A DNA stretch of 64,000 bases from Streptomyces tardus. GTDB lineage: Bacteria; Actinomycetota; Actinomycetes; Streptomycetales; Streptomycetaceae. The translations under genes and the position numbers were made by a program. Location of the stretch: contig NZ_JAELVF020000001.1 of the NCBI RefSeq assembly GCF_018101125.2, forward strand, positions 4,319,629 through 4,383,628, written 5' to 3'. Of the stretch, positions 1-8,387 are shown one piece after another (position 1 is the stretch's first letter; each line of letters begins with the position of its first letter). The notes beneath the pieces are model-generated. The model saw only the letters and a program-made list of their open reading frames with translations. It ran no database searches and was not told the DNA's origin.

Positions 1-1
1 G

Positions 2-619
2 GCCCAGGAGCTGGCCGAGGTCGCCGATCTGGCGCCGCCGTCCGGCCATGTCGCCCCGCACATCGTCGCCAACGCCCTGGCCGCCGCGGCACTGGCGCGC
101 GCCTGGGGCGTACCGCCGGAGGCGGTGCGCGACGGACTGCGTGCCTTCAGGCCGGACGAGCACCGCATCGCCCATGTTGCGGACGTGAACGGCGTCGCCT
201 ACGTCAACGATTCCAAGGCCACCAACACCCACGCGGCCCAGGCGTCCCTGGCCGCGTACGAATCGGTGGTCTGGATCGCCGGCGGTCTCGCCAAGGGCGC
301 GACCTTCGACCAGCTGGTCGAAGGCGCGCTGCCGCGGCTTCGTGGTGTCGTGACGCTGGGCCAGGACCGGGAGTTGATCCGCGAGGCGCTCTCCCGACAC
401 GCGCCCGATGTGCCGGTGACCGACCTGGAGCGGACCGACACTGAGGCGATGTCGGCGGCGGTCCGGGAGGCGACCCGCCTGGCCAAGCAGGGGGACACGG
501 TGCTGCTGGCCCCGGCCTGTGCGTCGATGGACATGTTCACCAACTACGGTCAGCGCGGCGAGGCCTTCGCCGCGGCCGTTCAGGAGCTGATGGAGAGCCA
601 GGACGGCGTGGAGGGTTAG
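2..619 (+). CDS. murD: UDP-N-acetylmuramoylalanine--D-glutamate ligase, C-terminal part
   Basis: This is the 3' portion (about 205 codons) of MurD, cut by the window start; the frame is open from base 2. MurD is the cytoplasmic ATP-dependent ligase that adds D-glutamate to UDP-MurNAc-L-Ala in peptidoglycan precursor synthesis. What remains is the end of the central domain (the HIVANALAAAALAR stretch) and the C-terminal Mur-ligase domain, with the family motif NDSKATNTHA and the terminal block LLAPACASMDMFTNYGQRG that closes MurD proteins. It sits 68 bp upstream of ftsW, the usual order in the actinobacterial division and cell wall cluster. The identity is secure; only the N-terminal nucleotide-binding part is missing from view. 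Confidence 0.96.
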   Translation, partial: AQELAEVADLAPPSGHVAPHIVANALAAAALARAWGVPPEAVRDGLRAFRPDEHRIAHVADVNGVAYVNDSKATNTHAAQASLAAYESVVWIAGGLAKGATFDQLVEGALPRLRGVVTLGQDRELIREALSRHAPDVPVTDLERTDTEAMSAAVREATRLAKQGDTVLLAPACASMDMFTNYGQRGEAFAAAVQELMESQDGVEG

Positions 620-687
620 CCCTTTGCCTGTGGGCCCCGATCAGCAGGGGGTCGCCCCCGCGGGCCCCAGGAGGGGACGGACAGCAG

Positions 688-2298
688 ATGACGCCCGAGA
701 ACCGGCTCCGGCCGCCGACCGGCCGCGCCACCGGTAAGCCGGGGCGCGGCGGCGGCACGTCCGCACCGCGCGAGTCCCAGGGCTCCCCGCGCAAACGGCC
801 GGCCGCGGCGGACCCGCCCCCGTCGGCGAAGTCCAGGACGCCGGCCGGGGTTGCCAAAGCGCGTCCGGCCAAAGCCCCGCCGAGCAGAGCCGCATCGGCC
901 AAAGCCGCGCCGGTCAAAGCTGCGCCGGCCAAAGCCGCATCGGCCAAGGCCGCGCCGAGCAGGGCCGCGTCGAAAGCGCCCCGGCGCAAGCCCCGTTCGC
1001 CGGCCGGACGCCCCGCAGGGCGCGGGCGAGGGCTGCGCCCGCCGGAGGCGGTCCGCCGGCTGCGGTCCCGCGCGCGGCGGGCCTGGGACCGGCCGCTGAC
1101 GGCGTACTACTTGGTCCTGGGTGGAAGCCTGCTGCTCACGCTGCTCGGCCTGGTGATGGTCTTCTCGGCCTCGCAGATCCAGGCGCTGCGCTACGACCTG
1201 CCCGCCACCTTCTACTTCCGCAAGCAGCTGCTCGCCGCCGTGATCGGGACCGTGCTGCTGCTCATCGCCTCGCGGATGCCGGTACGGCTGCTGCGCGCGC
1301 TCACCTACCCCGTGCTGCTGGTGTCGGTGGCGCTGCTTGCGCTGGTGCAGGTGCCAGGGGTGGGCACCGAGGTCAACGGCAACACCAACTGGATCGAGCT
1401 GGGCGGTCCGTTCCAGTTGCAGCCCAGCGAGTTCGGCAAGCTCGCGCTGGTGCTGTGGGGCGCGGACCTGCTGGCGAGGAAGGGCGACAAGCGACTGCTG
1501 GACCAGTGGAAGCATCTGCTGGTGCCGCTGGTCCCCGGCGCGCTGCTGATCTGCGCGCTGGTGATGGTCGGCGGCGACATGGGCACCGTGATGGTGATGG
1601 TCGCGATCCTGTTCGGCCTGCTGTGGATCGCGGGGGCGCCGGTGCGGCTCTTCGTCGGAGTGCTGGGCGCGGCGGGCGTGGCGGGGGCGGTGCTGATTCT
1701 CACCGCCCCGTACCGGATGCGACGGATCGCCTGCCTCGGCACCACGGACACAGGGCCGGGCGACCAGTGCTGGCAGGCGCTGCACGGGATCTACGCCCTG
1801 GCCTCCGGTGGCTGGTTCGGTTCGGGTCTGGGCGCCAGTGTGGAAAAATGGGGTGAACTGCCCGAGCCGCACACGGACTTCATCTTCGCGATCACTGGTG
1901 AGGAACTGGGTCTGGCGGGGACTCTGTCGGTACTCGCCCTGTTCGCGGCTCTAGGCTATGCGGGTATCCGCGTGGCCGGACGCACGGAGGACTCCTTCGT
2001 CAGGTTCGCAGCGGGAGGGGTGACGGCCTGGATCATGTCCCAGGTCGTCATCAACATCGGTGCGGTACTGGGGCTGTTGCCCATCGCCGGTGTCCCCCTG
2101 CCGCTGTTCTCCTACGGAGGGTCGGCCCTGCTGCCGACGATGTTCGCGGTCGGGTTGCTGATCGCGTTCGCGCGCAGCGACCCCGCCGCGCGCGCGGCGC
2201 TTGCCATGCGGCAGCCTGGTGTCGGCCGTAAGGCGGCCGGGGTGAGAGTGAAGACGATGAGACGACGCGTCAGAGAGCGGTCGTCCGGAGAGCGGTGA
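688..2298 (+). CDS. ftsW: SEDS-family septal peptidoglycan glycosyltransferase FtsW
   Basis: FtsW is the polytopic SEDS protein that polymerises lipid II glycan at the septum together with a class B PBP. The 536-residue product has about 135 N-terminal residues rich in Ala, Lys, Pro and Arg, with AKAAPVKAAPAKAASAKAAP-type repeats at about residues 60-97. The hydrophobic core follows, with about ten membrane spans. Visible SEDS signatures are QLQPSEFGKLALVLW, DFIFAITGEELGLAG and GVPLPLFSYGGSALLP. The ATG start has a good ribosome site (aggagggg, about 10 bases upstream). It is followed 6 bp later by murG, implying cotranscription. The long basic arm is unusual compared with the roughly 400-residue core of most FtsW proteins. 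Confidence 0.96.
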   Translation: MTPENRLRPPTGRATGKPGRGGGTSAPRESQGSPRKRPAAADPPPSAKSRTPAGVAKARPAKAPPSRAASAKAAPVKAAPAKAASAKAAPSRAASKAPRRKPRSPAGRPAGRGRGLRPPEAVRRLRSRARRAWDRPLTAYYLVLGGSLLLTLLGLVMVFSASQIQALRYDLPATFYFRKQLLAAVIGTVLLLIASRMPVRLLRALTYPVLLVSVALLALVQVPGVGTEVNGNTNWIELGGPFQLQPSEFGKLALVLWGADLLARKGDKRLLDQWKHLLVPLVPGALLICALVMVGGDMGTVMVMVAILFGLLWIAGAPVRLFVGVLGAAGVAGAVLILTAPYRMRRIACLGTTDTGPGDQCWQALHGIYALASGGWFGSGLGASVEKWGELPEPHTDFIFAITGEELGLAGTLSVLALFAALGYAGIRVAGRTEDSFVRFAAGGVTAWIMSQVVINIGAVLGLLPIAGVPLPLFSYGGSALLPTMFAVGLLIAFARSDPAARAALAMRQPGVGRKAAGVRVKTMRRRVRERSSGER

Positions 2299-2304
2299 AA
2301 TTCG

Positions 2305-3399
2305 GTGCATGTCGTACTCGCCGGTGGGGGGACCGCCGGCCACATCGAGCCCGCGCTCGCCCTCGCGGACGCCCTGCGCAGGCAGGACCCGACCGTGGGC
2401 ATCACAGCTCTGGGAACAGAGCGCGGACTTGAGACCAGGCTCGTCCCGGAGCGGGGCTACGAGCTGGAGTTGATCCCGGCCGTACCGTTGCCCCGCAAGC
2501 CGACGGCCGAGCTGATCACCGTCCCCGGGCGGCTGCGCGGGACGATCAAGGCCGCGGAGCAGGTGCTGGAGCGTGCCAAGGCCGACTGTGTCGTCGGCTT
2601 CGGCGGCTACGTGGCGCTGCCCGGCTACCTCGCCGCCAAGCGGCTGGGCGTGCCGATCGTGGTGCACGAGGCCAACGCGCGTCCCGGGCTGGCCAACAAG
2701 ATCGGCTCGCGCTACACCAAGCATGTCGCCGTCGCCACGCCGGACAGCAAGCTTCGCCACGCCCGGTACATCGGGATTCCGCTGCGCCGCTCGGTCGCGA
2801 CGCTGGACCGCGAGGCACGGAGGGCCGAGGCACGTGCCGCCTTCGGCCTCGACGCCAATCTGCCGACCCTGCTGGTGACCGGCGGTTCACAGGGCGCGCG
2901 GCGGCTCAACGAGGTCGTGGAGACGATCGCGCCCGCGCTCCAGCGCTCCGGTGTCCAGGTGCTGCACGCGGTCGGTCCCAAGAACGAATTGCCGCAGCCG
3001 GACAACATGCCCGGAATGCCACCGTATGTGCCGGTACCGTATCTGGACCGTATGGACCTCGCGTACGCCGCGGCGGACATGATGCTCTGCCGCGCGGGCG
3101 CGATGACCGTCGCCGAGCTCTCCGCCGTCGGCCTTCCCGCGGCCTACGTCCCGCTGCCCATCGGCAACGGTGAACAGCGGCTCAACGCACAGCCGGTGGT
3201 GAAGGCCGGCGGCGGACTTCTCGTCGACGACGCCGAACTGACGCCGGAGTGGATCCAGCAGAACGTGCTGCCGGTCCTCACCAACCCCCACCGTCTGCAC
3301 GAGATGGCGGGCGCCGCCGCCGAGTTCGGTCGTCCGGACGCCGACGAGCTGCTGGTCGGCATGGTGTACGACGCGATCGCGACACGTCGGCAGGGCTGA
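2305..3399 (+). CDS. murG: UDP-N-acetylglucosamine--lipid I GlcNAc transferase MurG
   Basis: MurG is the membrane-associated GT-B glycosyltransferase that converts lipid I to lipid II on the inner membrane face. The 364-residue protein has the N-terminal motif LAGGGTAGHIEPALALADAL, the central VVHEANARPGLANK, the nucleotide-binding loop TGGSQGARRLNEVV and the C-terminal donor-site region CRAGAMTVAELSAVGLP. Length is normal. GTG is the start because it lies directly before HVVLAGGG, with ggagagcgg just upstream inside the end of ftsW. The 6-bp gap to ftsW and the short gap to ftsQ fit one dcw transcription unit. Confidence 0.97.
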   Translation: MHVVLAGGGTAGHIEPALALADALRRQDPTVGITALGTERGLETRLVPERGYELELIPAVPLPRKPTAELITVPGRLRGTIKAAEQVLERAKADCVVGFGGYVALPGYLAAKRLGVPIVVHEANARPGLANKIGSRYTKHVAVATPDSKLRHARYIGIPLRRSVATLDREARRAEARAAFGLDANLPTLLVTGGSQGARRLNEVVETIAPALQRSGVQVLHAVGPKNELPQPDNMPGMPPYVPVPYLDRMDLAYAAADMMLCRAGAMTVAELSAVGLPAAYVPLPIGNGEQRLNAQPVVKAGGGLLVDDAELTPEWIQQNVLPVLTNPHRLHEMAGAAAEFGRPDADELLVGMVYDAIATRRQG

Positions 3400-3431
3400 G
3401 CCAGACCCGCCGGCACAGAAAGCAGGGAAGC

Positions 3432-4256
3432 GTGGGCGGCGCAGCCGGACAAGTGACCAGCACACCCAGTCGTGCGGACGATCCGCCGCACTCACGGTCC
3501 GGTTCGCCGCCGCCCCCGCCCGCCCGCCGCCGACTGCGTCTGCCCGGACTGAGGGTCACCGTTGCGTGCTCGCTGGCGTTCGTGGCCTTCGTGGGCTTCG
3601 GTGTCTGGGCGCTGTACGGCTCGCCCTGGCTGAGGGTGGAGAAGGTCTCGGTGGACGGGACTGCCGTACTGACGGCGGAGGAAGTGCGCGAGGCAGCCGC
3701 CGTCGCGGTCGGCACCCCGCTTGCCTCGGTCGACAAGGCCGCCGCGCAGCGTCGCGTCACCGAGGCGCTGCCGCGGGTGGACTCGGTGCGTGTGGTCCGC
3801 AGTTGGCCCTCGGGCATCGGGCTGCACGTGACGGAGCGCACCCCGGTGCTGGCCCAGAAGCGCGCGGGCGGCGAGTACGTCGAGATCGACGCAGGGGGTG
3901 TGCGCTACGCGAAAGTGGACAAGCGCCCCAAGGGCAAGCCGCTGCTCGTCGTGGACCGGGAGAAGTCGGCCGACGCCAAGCGCTTCGGCCCGCGGCGGCT
4001 GCGGCAGGAGGCGGCCGCGGTGGCGGACGCGCTCCCGGGCTTCGTCGCCCGCGACGTGCGGACCGTACGGGTCCGCTCCTACGACTCGATCAGCCTTGAA
4101 CTCACCGGGAACCGCGTGGTGATGTGGGGGAGCGGCGAGTACGGTGCCGCAAAGGCCAGAACCCTCCGCGCGCTGCTCAAGGCGCATCACAAGGACAGCG
4201 CTGTGCGCTACTTCGACGTGAGCGTTCCCAGCGCCCCCGCAGCGGCGGGAAGTTGA
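3432..4256 (+). CDS. ftsQ: cell division protein FtsQ/DivIB
   Basis: FtsQ is a bitopic membrane protein of the divisome that links FtsB/FtsL to the septal synthase. The product (274 aa from the GTG at 3432) has a Pro/Arg-rich cytoplasmic tail of about 45 residues, one membrane span (VTVACSLAFVAFVGFGVWAL), then a POTRA domain beginning SPWLRVEKVSVDGTAVLTAEEV and the FtsQ beta domain with RSWPSGIGLHVTERTPVL. The frame is open further upstream into murG, but 3432 has an agcaggga ribosome site and leaves a 32-bp gap, so the upstream extension was not used. A downstream GTG at 3453 is possible. It is followed by a 272-bp region carrying the ftsZ control signals. Confidence 0.94.
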   Translation: MGGAAGQVTSTPSRADDPPHSRSGSPPPPPARRRLRLPGLRVTVACSLAFVAFVGFGVWALYGSPWLRVEKVSVDGTAVLTAEEVREAAAVAVGTPLASVDKAAAQRRVTEALPRVDSVRVVRSWPSGIGLHVTERTPVLAQKRAGGEYVEIDAGGVRYAKVDKRPKGKPLLVVDREKSADAKRFGPRRLRQEAAAVADALPGFVARDVRTVRVRSYDSISLELTGNRVVMWGSGEYGAAKARTLRALLKAHHKDSAVRYFDVSVPSAPAAAGS

Positions 4257-4528
4257 CGTACGTACGTGCAGGCCAGCACCCTGGCTGGCGACCGCAACGG
4301 CTGATCACATAGGGTGAAAAGAAAAACGGGAGGTTCGGCGTGTTCGTTGAACGCGCAGCGCTTGTCGACTTAGTGTCCGTTCCTAGGACTTCAAGGAACG
4401 ACAACTGTTAACCCTCGACTTCAGGGTCAGGGTTGGGGTCGGCTTTCGAACCGGCCCATCGGCATAAGTCGTCGGTCCCACAACCACTGTGGGGGGCGAC
4501 ACGTAACTCGAGGCGAGAGGCCTTCGAC
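4257..4528 (+). promoter_or_regulatory. ftsZ upstream control region
   Basis: This is the longest gap in the dcw cluster. It contains a 7-bp inverted repeat, CGTTCCT (4378-4384) and AGGAACG (4394-4400), and a second pair, AACCCT (4410-4415) and AGGGTT (4429-4434). A plausible promoter is TTGTCG (4362-4367), 16 bp, TAGGAC (4384-4389), whose -10 overlaps the first repeat. In Streptomyces several ftsZ promoters, including a sporulation-induced one, map to this interval; that is family knowledge. The exact promoter assignment here is inference from sequence only. Confidence 0.6.
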
Positions 4529-5743
4529 GTGGCAGCACCGCAGAACTACCTCGCAGTCATCAAGGTCGTCGGCATCGGCGGCGGTGGCGTCAACGCCATC
4601 AACCGGATGATCGAGGTCGGTCTCAAGGGCGTCGAGTTCATCGCGATCAATACCGATGCGCAAGCCCTGTTGATGAGCGACGCCGACGTCAAGCTGGACG
4701 TGGGCAGGGAACTCACCCGGGGGCTCGGAGCCGGCGCCAACCCCGATGTCGGCCGCAAGGCCGCCGAGGACCACCGCGAGGAGATCGAAGAGGTACTCAA
4801 GGGTGCCGACATGGTCTTCGTGACGGCGGGCGAGGGAGGCGGCACCGGTACCGGCGGCGCCCCCGTCGTGGCCAACATCGCCCGTTCCCTCGGTGCGCTG
4901 ACGATCGGTGTGGTGACACGCCCGTTCACCTTCGAGGGCCGCCGCCGCGCCAACCAGGCCGAGGACGGCATCGCGGCGCTCCGCGACGAGGTCGACACCC
5001 TCATCGTCATCCCCAACGACCGGCTGCTGTCCATCTCGGACCGCCAGGTCAGCGTGCTGGACGCCTTCAAGTCGGCGGACCAGGTGCTGCTCTCCGGTGT
5101 CCAGGGCATCACCGACCTGATCACCACCCCGGGCCTGATCAACCTGGACTTCGCCGACGTCAAGTCCGTGATGTCCGAGGCGGGTTCGGCGCTCATGGGC
5201 ATCGGCTCGGCCCGCGGCGACGACCGCGCGGTGGCAGCCGCCGAGATGGCGATCAGTTCCCCGCTGCTGGAAGCCTCCATCGACGGCGCACGCGGTGTGC
5301 TGCTGTCCATCTCCGGTGGCTCGGACCTCGGCCTGTTCGAGATCAACGAGGCCGCCCAGCTGGTCAGCGAGGCGGCGCACCCCGAGGCGAACATCATCTT
5401 CGGCGCGGTCATCGACGACGCCCTCGGCGACGAGGTGCGGGTCACTGTCATCGCTGCGGGATTCGACGGCGGGCAGCCGCCCTCGAAGAACCGCGAGAAG
5501 GTCCTGGGCGCCTACAGCGGCAAGGAGGAGCCGGCGAGCCCGGCCCGTACCGAGCCCGAGCCCGAGCGCCCCGCGTTCGGCGGTCTGGGTGCGGTGCCCG
5601 CCCGCGAGGAGGACAGCGAGCCCGCTCCGGCGGTCCCGGTCGGCGAATCCTCGGCGCCCGCCTCCGCCCCCCAGGTCCCCTCGGCCCGTCCCTACCAGGA
5701 CAGCCAGGCCGAGGAGCTGGACGTCCCGGACTTCCTCAAGTGA
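4529..5743 (+). CDS. ftsZ: cell division GTPase FtsZ
   Basis: FtsZ is the tubulin-like GTPase that forms the Z-ring or, in sporulating hyphae, Z-ladders. The GTG at 4529 starts MAAPQNYLAVIKVVGIGGGG, the conserved actinobacterial beginning, with gagagg 8 bases upstream; the frame is open further back into the control region, but that part is not FtsZ-like. The GTP-binding tubulin signature GGGTGTG is at residues 103-109, the T7 catalytic loop region NLDFADVKSVM follows, and the C-terminal peptide ELDVPDFLK that binds SepF and other partners is intact. Residues from about 320 to 390 are a Pro/Glu/Ala-rich linker. Length (404 aa) is normal. No ftsA occurs in the cluster, so SepF is the likely membrane tether. 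Confidence 0.98.
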   Translation: MAAPQNYLAVIKVVGIGGGGVNAINRMIEVGLKGVEFIAINTDAQALLMSDADVKLDVGRELTRGLGAGANPDVGRKAAEDHREEIEEVLKGADMVFVTAGEGGGTGTGGAPVVANIARSLGALTIGVVTRPFTFEGRRRANQAEDGIAALRDEVDTLIVIPNDRLLSISDRQVSVLDAFKSADQVLLSGVQGITDLITTPGLINLDFADVKSVMSEAGSALMGIGSARGDDRAVAAAEMAISSPLLEASIDGARGVLLSISGGSDLGLFEINEAAQLVSEAAHPEANIIFGAVIDDALGDEVRVTVIAAGFDGGQPPSKNREKVLGAYSGKEEPASPARTEPEPERPAFGGLGAVPAREEDSEPAPAVPVGESSAPASAPQVPSARPYQDSQAEELDVPDFLK

Positions 5744-5768
5744 CCTCACGGAACCGGCAACTTCACAC

Positions 5769-6506
5769 GTGATACCGATTCACACAGCAGTATGCGGCGC
5801 GCACTTCGCCTTCACCGACAGGTGGGGCGGGGTGAGCGCCGCTCCCTATGGCACCCTCAACCTCGGTGGCGCGGTCGGCGACAGCCCGGAGGACGTCGCG
5901 GCCAACCGCGAGCGCGCCGCCGTGGCCCTGGGCGTGGCGGCCGACCGGGTCGTCTGGATGAACCAGGTCCACGGCAACGAGGTGGCAGTTGTCGAAGGTG
6001 CGCAGCCGCCCCGTGAACTCCCGCCGGTCGACGGCGTTGTCACCGCCACGCCGGGCACGGTCCTCGCCGTACTCACCGCCGACTGCACCCCGGTGCTGCT
6101 GGCCGACCCCGCGGCCGGTGTGGTCGCGGCGGCGCACGCGGGCCGGCCGGGCCTGCTGGCCGGAGTCGTGCCCGCGACGGTGGCACGGATGGTCGAACTG
6201 GGCGCGGATCCCGAGCGGATCACCGCCCGCCTCGGCCCGGCCGTCTGCGGCAGGTGCTACGAGGTTCCCGAGCAGATGCGCGAGGAGGCGGCAGGCATCG
6301 CGCCCGCTTCCCGCGCCACCACTTCCTGGGGCACGCCGGCCATCGACGTACCGGCGGGAGTCCGGGGCCAGCTCGCCGAGTCGGGCGTCTTCGACGTCAC
6401 CGATCCGGCCGTCTGCACACTCGAGTCGCAGGACCACTTCTCCTACCGGCGCGAGCGCACCACCGGCCGGCTGGCGAGCTACACATGGCTGGAGCAGCGG
6501 GGATGA
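5769..6506 (+). CDS. pgeF: YlmD/PgeF-type purine nucleoside phosphorylase (laccase-domain) protein
   Basis: This protein (245 aa) belongs to the DUF152/Cu-oxidase_4 family, first called polyphenol oxidases and now known in other bacteria as purine nucleoside phosphorylases or peptidoglycan editing factor PgeF. Metal-site residues are visible in WMNQVHGNEVAVV (His), VLTADCTPVLL (Asp-Cys) and VVAAAHAG (His); the usual Trp after AAHAG is Arg here. The GTG start follows the ftsZ stop by 25 bp without an obvious ribosome site. Its end overlaps ylmE by four bases (ATGA). The location between ftsZ and sepF is conserved in Gram-positive bacteria, although a direct division role is not established. 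Confidence 0.88.
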   Translation: MIPIHTAVCGAHFAFTDRWGGVSAAPYGTLNLGGAVGDSPEDVAANRERAAVALGVAADRVVWMNQVHGNEVAVVEGAQPPRELPPVDGVVTATPGTVLAVLTADCTPVLLADPAAGVVAAAHAGRPGLLAGVVPATVARMVELGADPERITARLGPAVCGRCYEVPEQMREEAAGIAPASRATTSWGTPAIDVPAGVRGQLAESGVFDVTDPAVCTLESQDHFSYRRERTTGRLASYTWLEQRG

Positions 6507-7246
6507 CGGAACCCTCCACGCCCGACGAGGCCGCCCGCAGAGCCGAGTTGGCGCAGAACCTCGCCGCGGTGCGGGCCAGGATCGAACGCGCCTGCGCGGG
6601 TGCCGGACGCGATCCGAACGAGGTCACTCTCGTCGTGGTGACCAAGACACACCCTGCGCGGGACGTCCGGCTGCTCGCCGACCTTGGCGTTCGCAACGTC
6701 GCCGAGAATCGTGACCAGGAGGCTGCGCGCAAGGCGGCCGAGTGCCACGACGCGCCCCTCACCTGGCACTTCGTCGGACAGCTCCAGACCAACAAGGTCC
6801 GTTCCGTCACGGAGTACGCCGATGTTGTCCACTCGCTGGACAGAACGCGCCTGGTTGCCGCGCTCTCCGGAGCGGCTCAGCGAAGAGGTCGGGATCTGGA
6901 CTGCCTGCTCCAGATTGCACTTGACAAGGAGTCGGGCGAGGGCGGCGGACGCGGCGGCGCAACACCGGCGGACGTCCGGGAGTTGGGCGCCGCGGTCGTC
7001 GCGGCGCCCGGCCTCAGACTCGCCGGAGTGATGACCGTCGCACCCCTGTCCGGGCCGTACGCCGGTGACCCGCGAGCGGCGTTCGAGAGGCTGATGGAAA
7101 TCTCACGGAGTCTGCGTACGGTGGACCCCGGTGCCAACATGGTTTCGGCCGGGATGAGTTCGGACCTGGAGGAAGCCGTGGCCGCCGGTGCGACACATGT
7201 ACGCGTTGGTAGCGCGGTGCTCGGAGTCCGTCCCGCGCTCCGGTAA
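6503..7246 (+). CDS. ylmE: YggS/YlmE-family PLP homeostasis protein
   Basis: A 247-residue pyridoxal-phosphate-binding protein of the YggS/PLPBP family, a fold-type III TIM barrel that buffers cytosolic PLP. The PLP lysine lies in LVVVTKTHPARDVRLLADLG, and the family blocks WHFVGQLQTNKV and the phosphate-binding ATHVRVGSAVLG near the C-terminus are clear. It starts within the stop codon of pgeF (ATGA overlap), indicating translational coupling. A short Gly/Glu-rich insertion (ESGEGGGRGGA) follows the LLQIALDKE strand. Family assignment is firm; its contribution to division is not known. Confidence 0.93.
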   Translation: MTEPSTPDEAARRAELAQNLAAVRARIERACAGAGRDPNEVTLVVVTKTHPARDVRLLADLGVRNVAENRDQEAARKAAECHDAPLTWHFVGQLQTNKVRSVTEYADVVHSLDRTRLVAALSGAAQRRGRDLDCLLQIALDKESGEGGGRGGATPADVRELGAAVVAAPGLRLAGVMTVAPLSGPYAGDPRAAFERLMEISRSLRTVDPGANMVSAGMSSDLEEAVAAGATHVRVGSAVLGVRPALR

Positions 7247-7368
7247 CGTCGCCAAGCAAGTCGGACCACAGCAGAAAATATGGTCATTCCGACTGTATCG
7301 GACAGGTCACGTGGGTTCTGGGTCACTGGTGACGGAGCTGATCCACCACAGAGCGGAGGAAGCGGAGC

Positions 7369-7989
7369 ATGGCCGGCGCGATGCGCAAGATGGCGGTCTA
7401 CCTCGGCCTCGTGGAGGACGATGGGTATGACGGCAGGGGGTACGACCCCGACGATGATTTCGAGCCCGAACCGGAGCCGGAGAGGGATCGGCGACGACAG
7501 GCGCACCAACCCGTCCACGAGCCCGAACCGGAGGAGTCGGTCCGGGTCGTGCAGCCTCCTGCACAACGGGAACGTGAGCAATCTCCCGCTTTGGTGGGCG
7601 ATGTGGGGCGAGTTCCGAGGATCGCACCCGTGTCATCCATCACACCCGAACGTCCGAGCCTGGAGAAGAGTGCGCCGGTGATGATGCCCAAGGTCGTGTC
7701 CGAGCGGGAGCCGTACCGCATCACCACGTTGCACCCCCGGACGTACAACGAAGCCCGTACCATCGGGGAACACTTCCGTGAGGGCACCCCGGTGATCATG
7801 AACCTGACGGAGATGGACGATACTGACGCGAAGCGACTTGTCGACTTCGCCGCAGGTTTGGTCTTCGGCCTGCACGGAAGTATTGAGCGGGTGACGCAGA
7901 AGGTCTTCCTTCTGTCTCCTGCTAACGTCGATGTCACGGCGGAGGACAAGGCCCGCATCGCAGAAGGCGGGTTCTTCAACCAGAGCTGA
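7369..7989 (+). CDS. sepF: cell division protein SepF
   Basis: SepF is a membrane-binding partner that tethers FtsZ at the septum. The 206-residue product starts MAGAMRKMAVYLGLVEDD, the amphipathic membrane-targeting helix typical of SepF, followed by an acidic, Pro/Glu/Arg-rich linker to about residue 110. The C-terminal SepF fold follows, with ITTLHPRTYNEARTIGEHF, PVIMNLTEMDD and RLVDFAAGLVFGLHGSIERV. A strong ggaggaagcgg ribosome site lies just upstream. The gene follows ylmE after 122 bp. In the absence of ftsA it is probably the main FtsZ anchor. Confidence 0.95.
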   Translation: MAGAMRKMAVYLGLVEDDGYDGRGYDPDDDFEPEPEPERDRRRQAHQPVHEPEPEESVRVVQPPAQREREQSPALVGDVGRVPRIAPVSSITPERPSLEKSAPVMMPKVVSEREPYRITTLHPRTYNEARTIGEHFREGTPVIMNLTEMDDTDAKRLVDFAAGLVFGLHGSIERVTQKVFLLSPANVDVTAEDKARIAEGGFFNQS

Positions 7990-8053
7990 TACGCAACACC
8001 AGACAAGCCCCGGTCAGCGGGCGGGGCTCCACCAGGGGAGAGGGAAGCACGAG

Positions 8054-8338
8054 ATGGGCACAGCACAACAGGTGATCCTCATTGTGCTTCAGTGCTTTCT
8101 CGGAGTGCTGATCTTCCGCCTGGTGATGGACTACGTGTTCATGTTCGCCCGCTCATGGCAGCCCGGCAAGGCGATGGTGGTCGTACTGGAGGCCGCCTAC
8201 ACTGTCACTGATCCGCCACTGAAGCTGCTGCGGCGGTTCATCCCGCCGCTACGCTTCGGGGGCGTGGCGCTCGACCTGTCCTTCTTCGTACTGATGATCA
8301 TCGTTTACATCGCAATGAGCATCGTGGCGAGCGTGTGA
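8054..8338 (+). CDS. sepG: YggT-family membrane protein SepG/YlmG
   Basis: A 94-residue YggT-family protein with two hydrophobic spans (QQVILIVLQCFLGVLIFRLV and DLSFFVLMIIVYIAMSIVASV) separated by a segment with TDPPLKLLRRFIPPLRFGG, the family signature. The ATG at 8054 has gggagaggga upstream, so the longer in-frame extension into the sepF end was not used. Streptomyces SepG (YlmG) positions FtsZ with SsgB at sporulation septa; that role is taken from the ortholog at the same position between sepF and divIVA. Confidence 0.92.
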   Translation: MGTAQQVILIVLQCFLGVLIFRLVMDYVFMFARSWQPGKAMVVVLEAAYTVTDPPLKLLRRFIPPLRFGGVALDLSFFVLMIIVYIAMSIVASV

Positions 8339-8387
8339 ACGAGTACGGTCTTGCCGATATGCCGATGACCTACGTTGAGGTGAAGAG

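Noticed and set aside
3249..3431. Upstream extension of ftsQ into murG
   Set aside because: The extra residues come from the murG coding region in another frame and are Arg-rich; the GTG at 3432 has a ribosome site and normal spacing.
4433..4528. Upstream extension of ftsZ
   Set aside because: It would overlap the promoter repeats and adds non-conserved residues before the invariant MAAPQNYLAV start.
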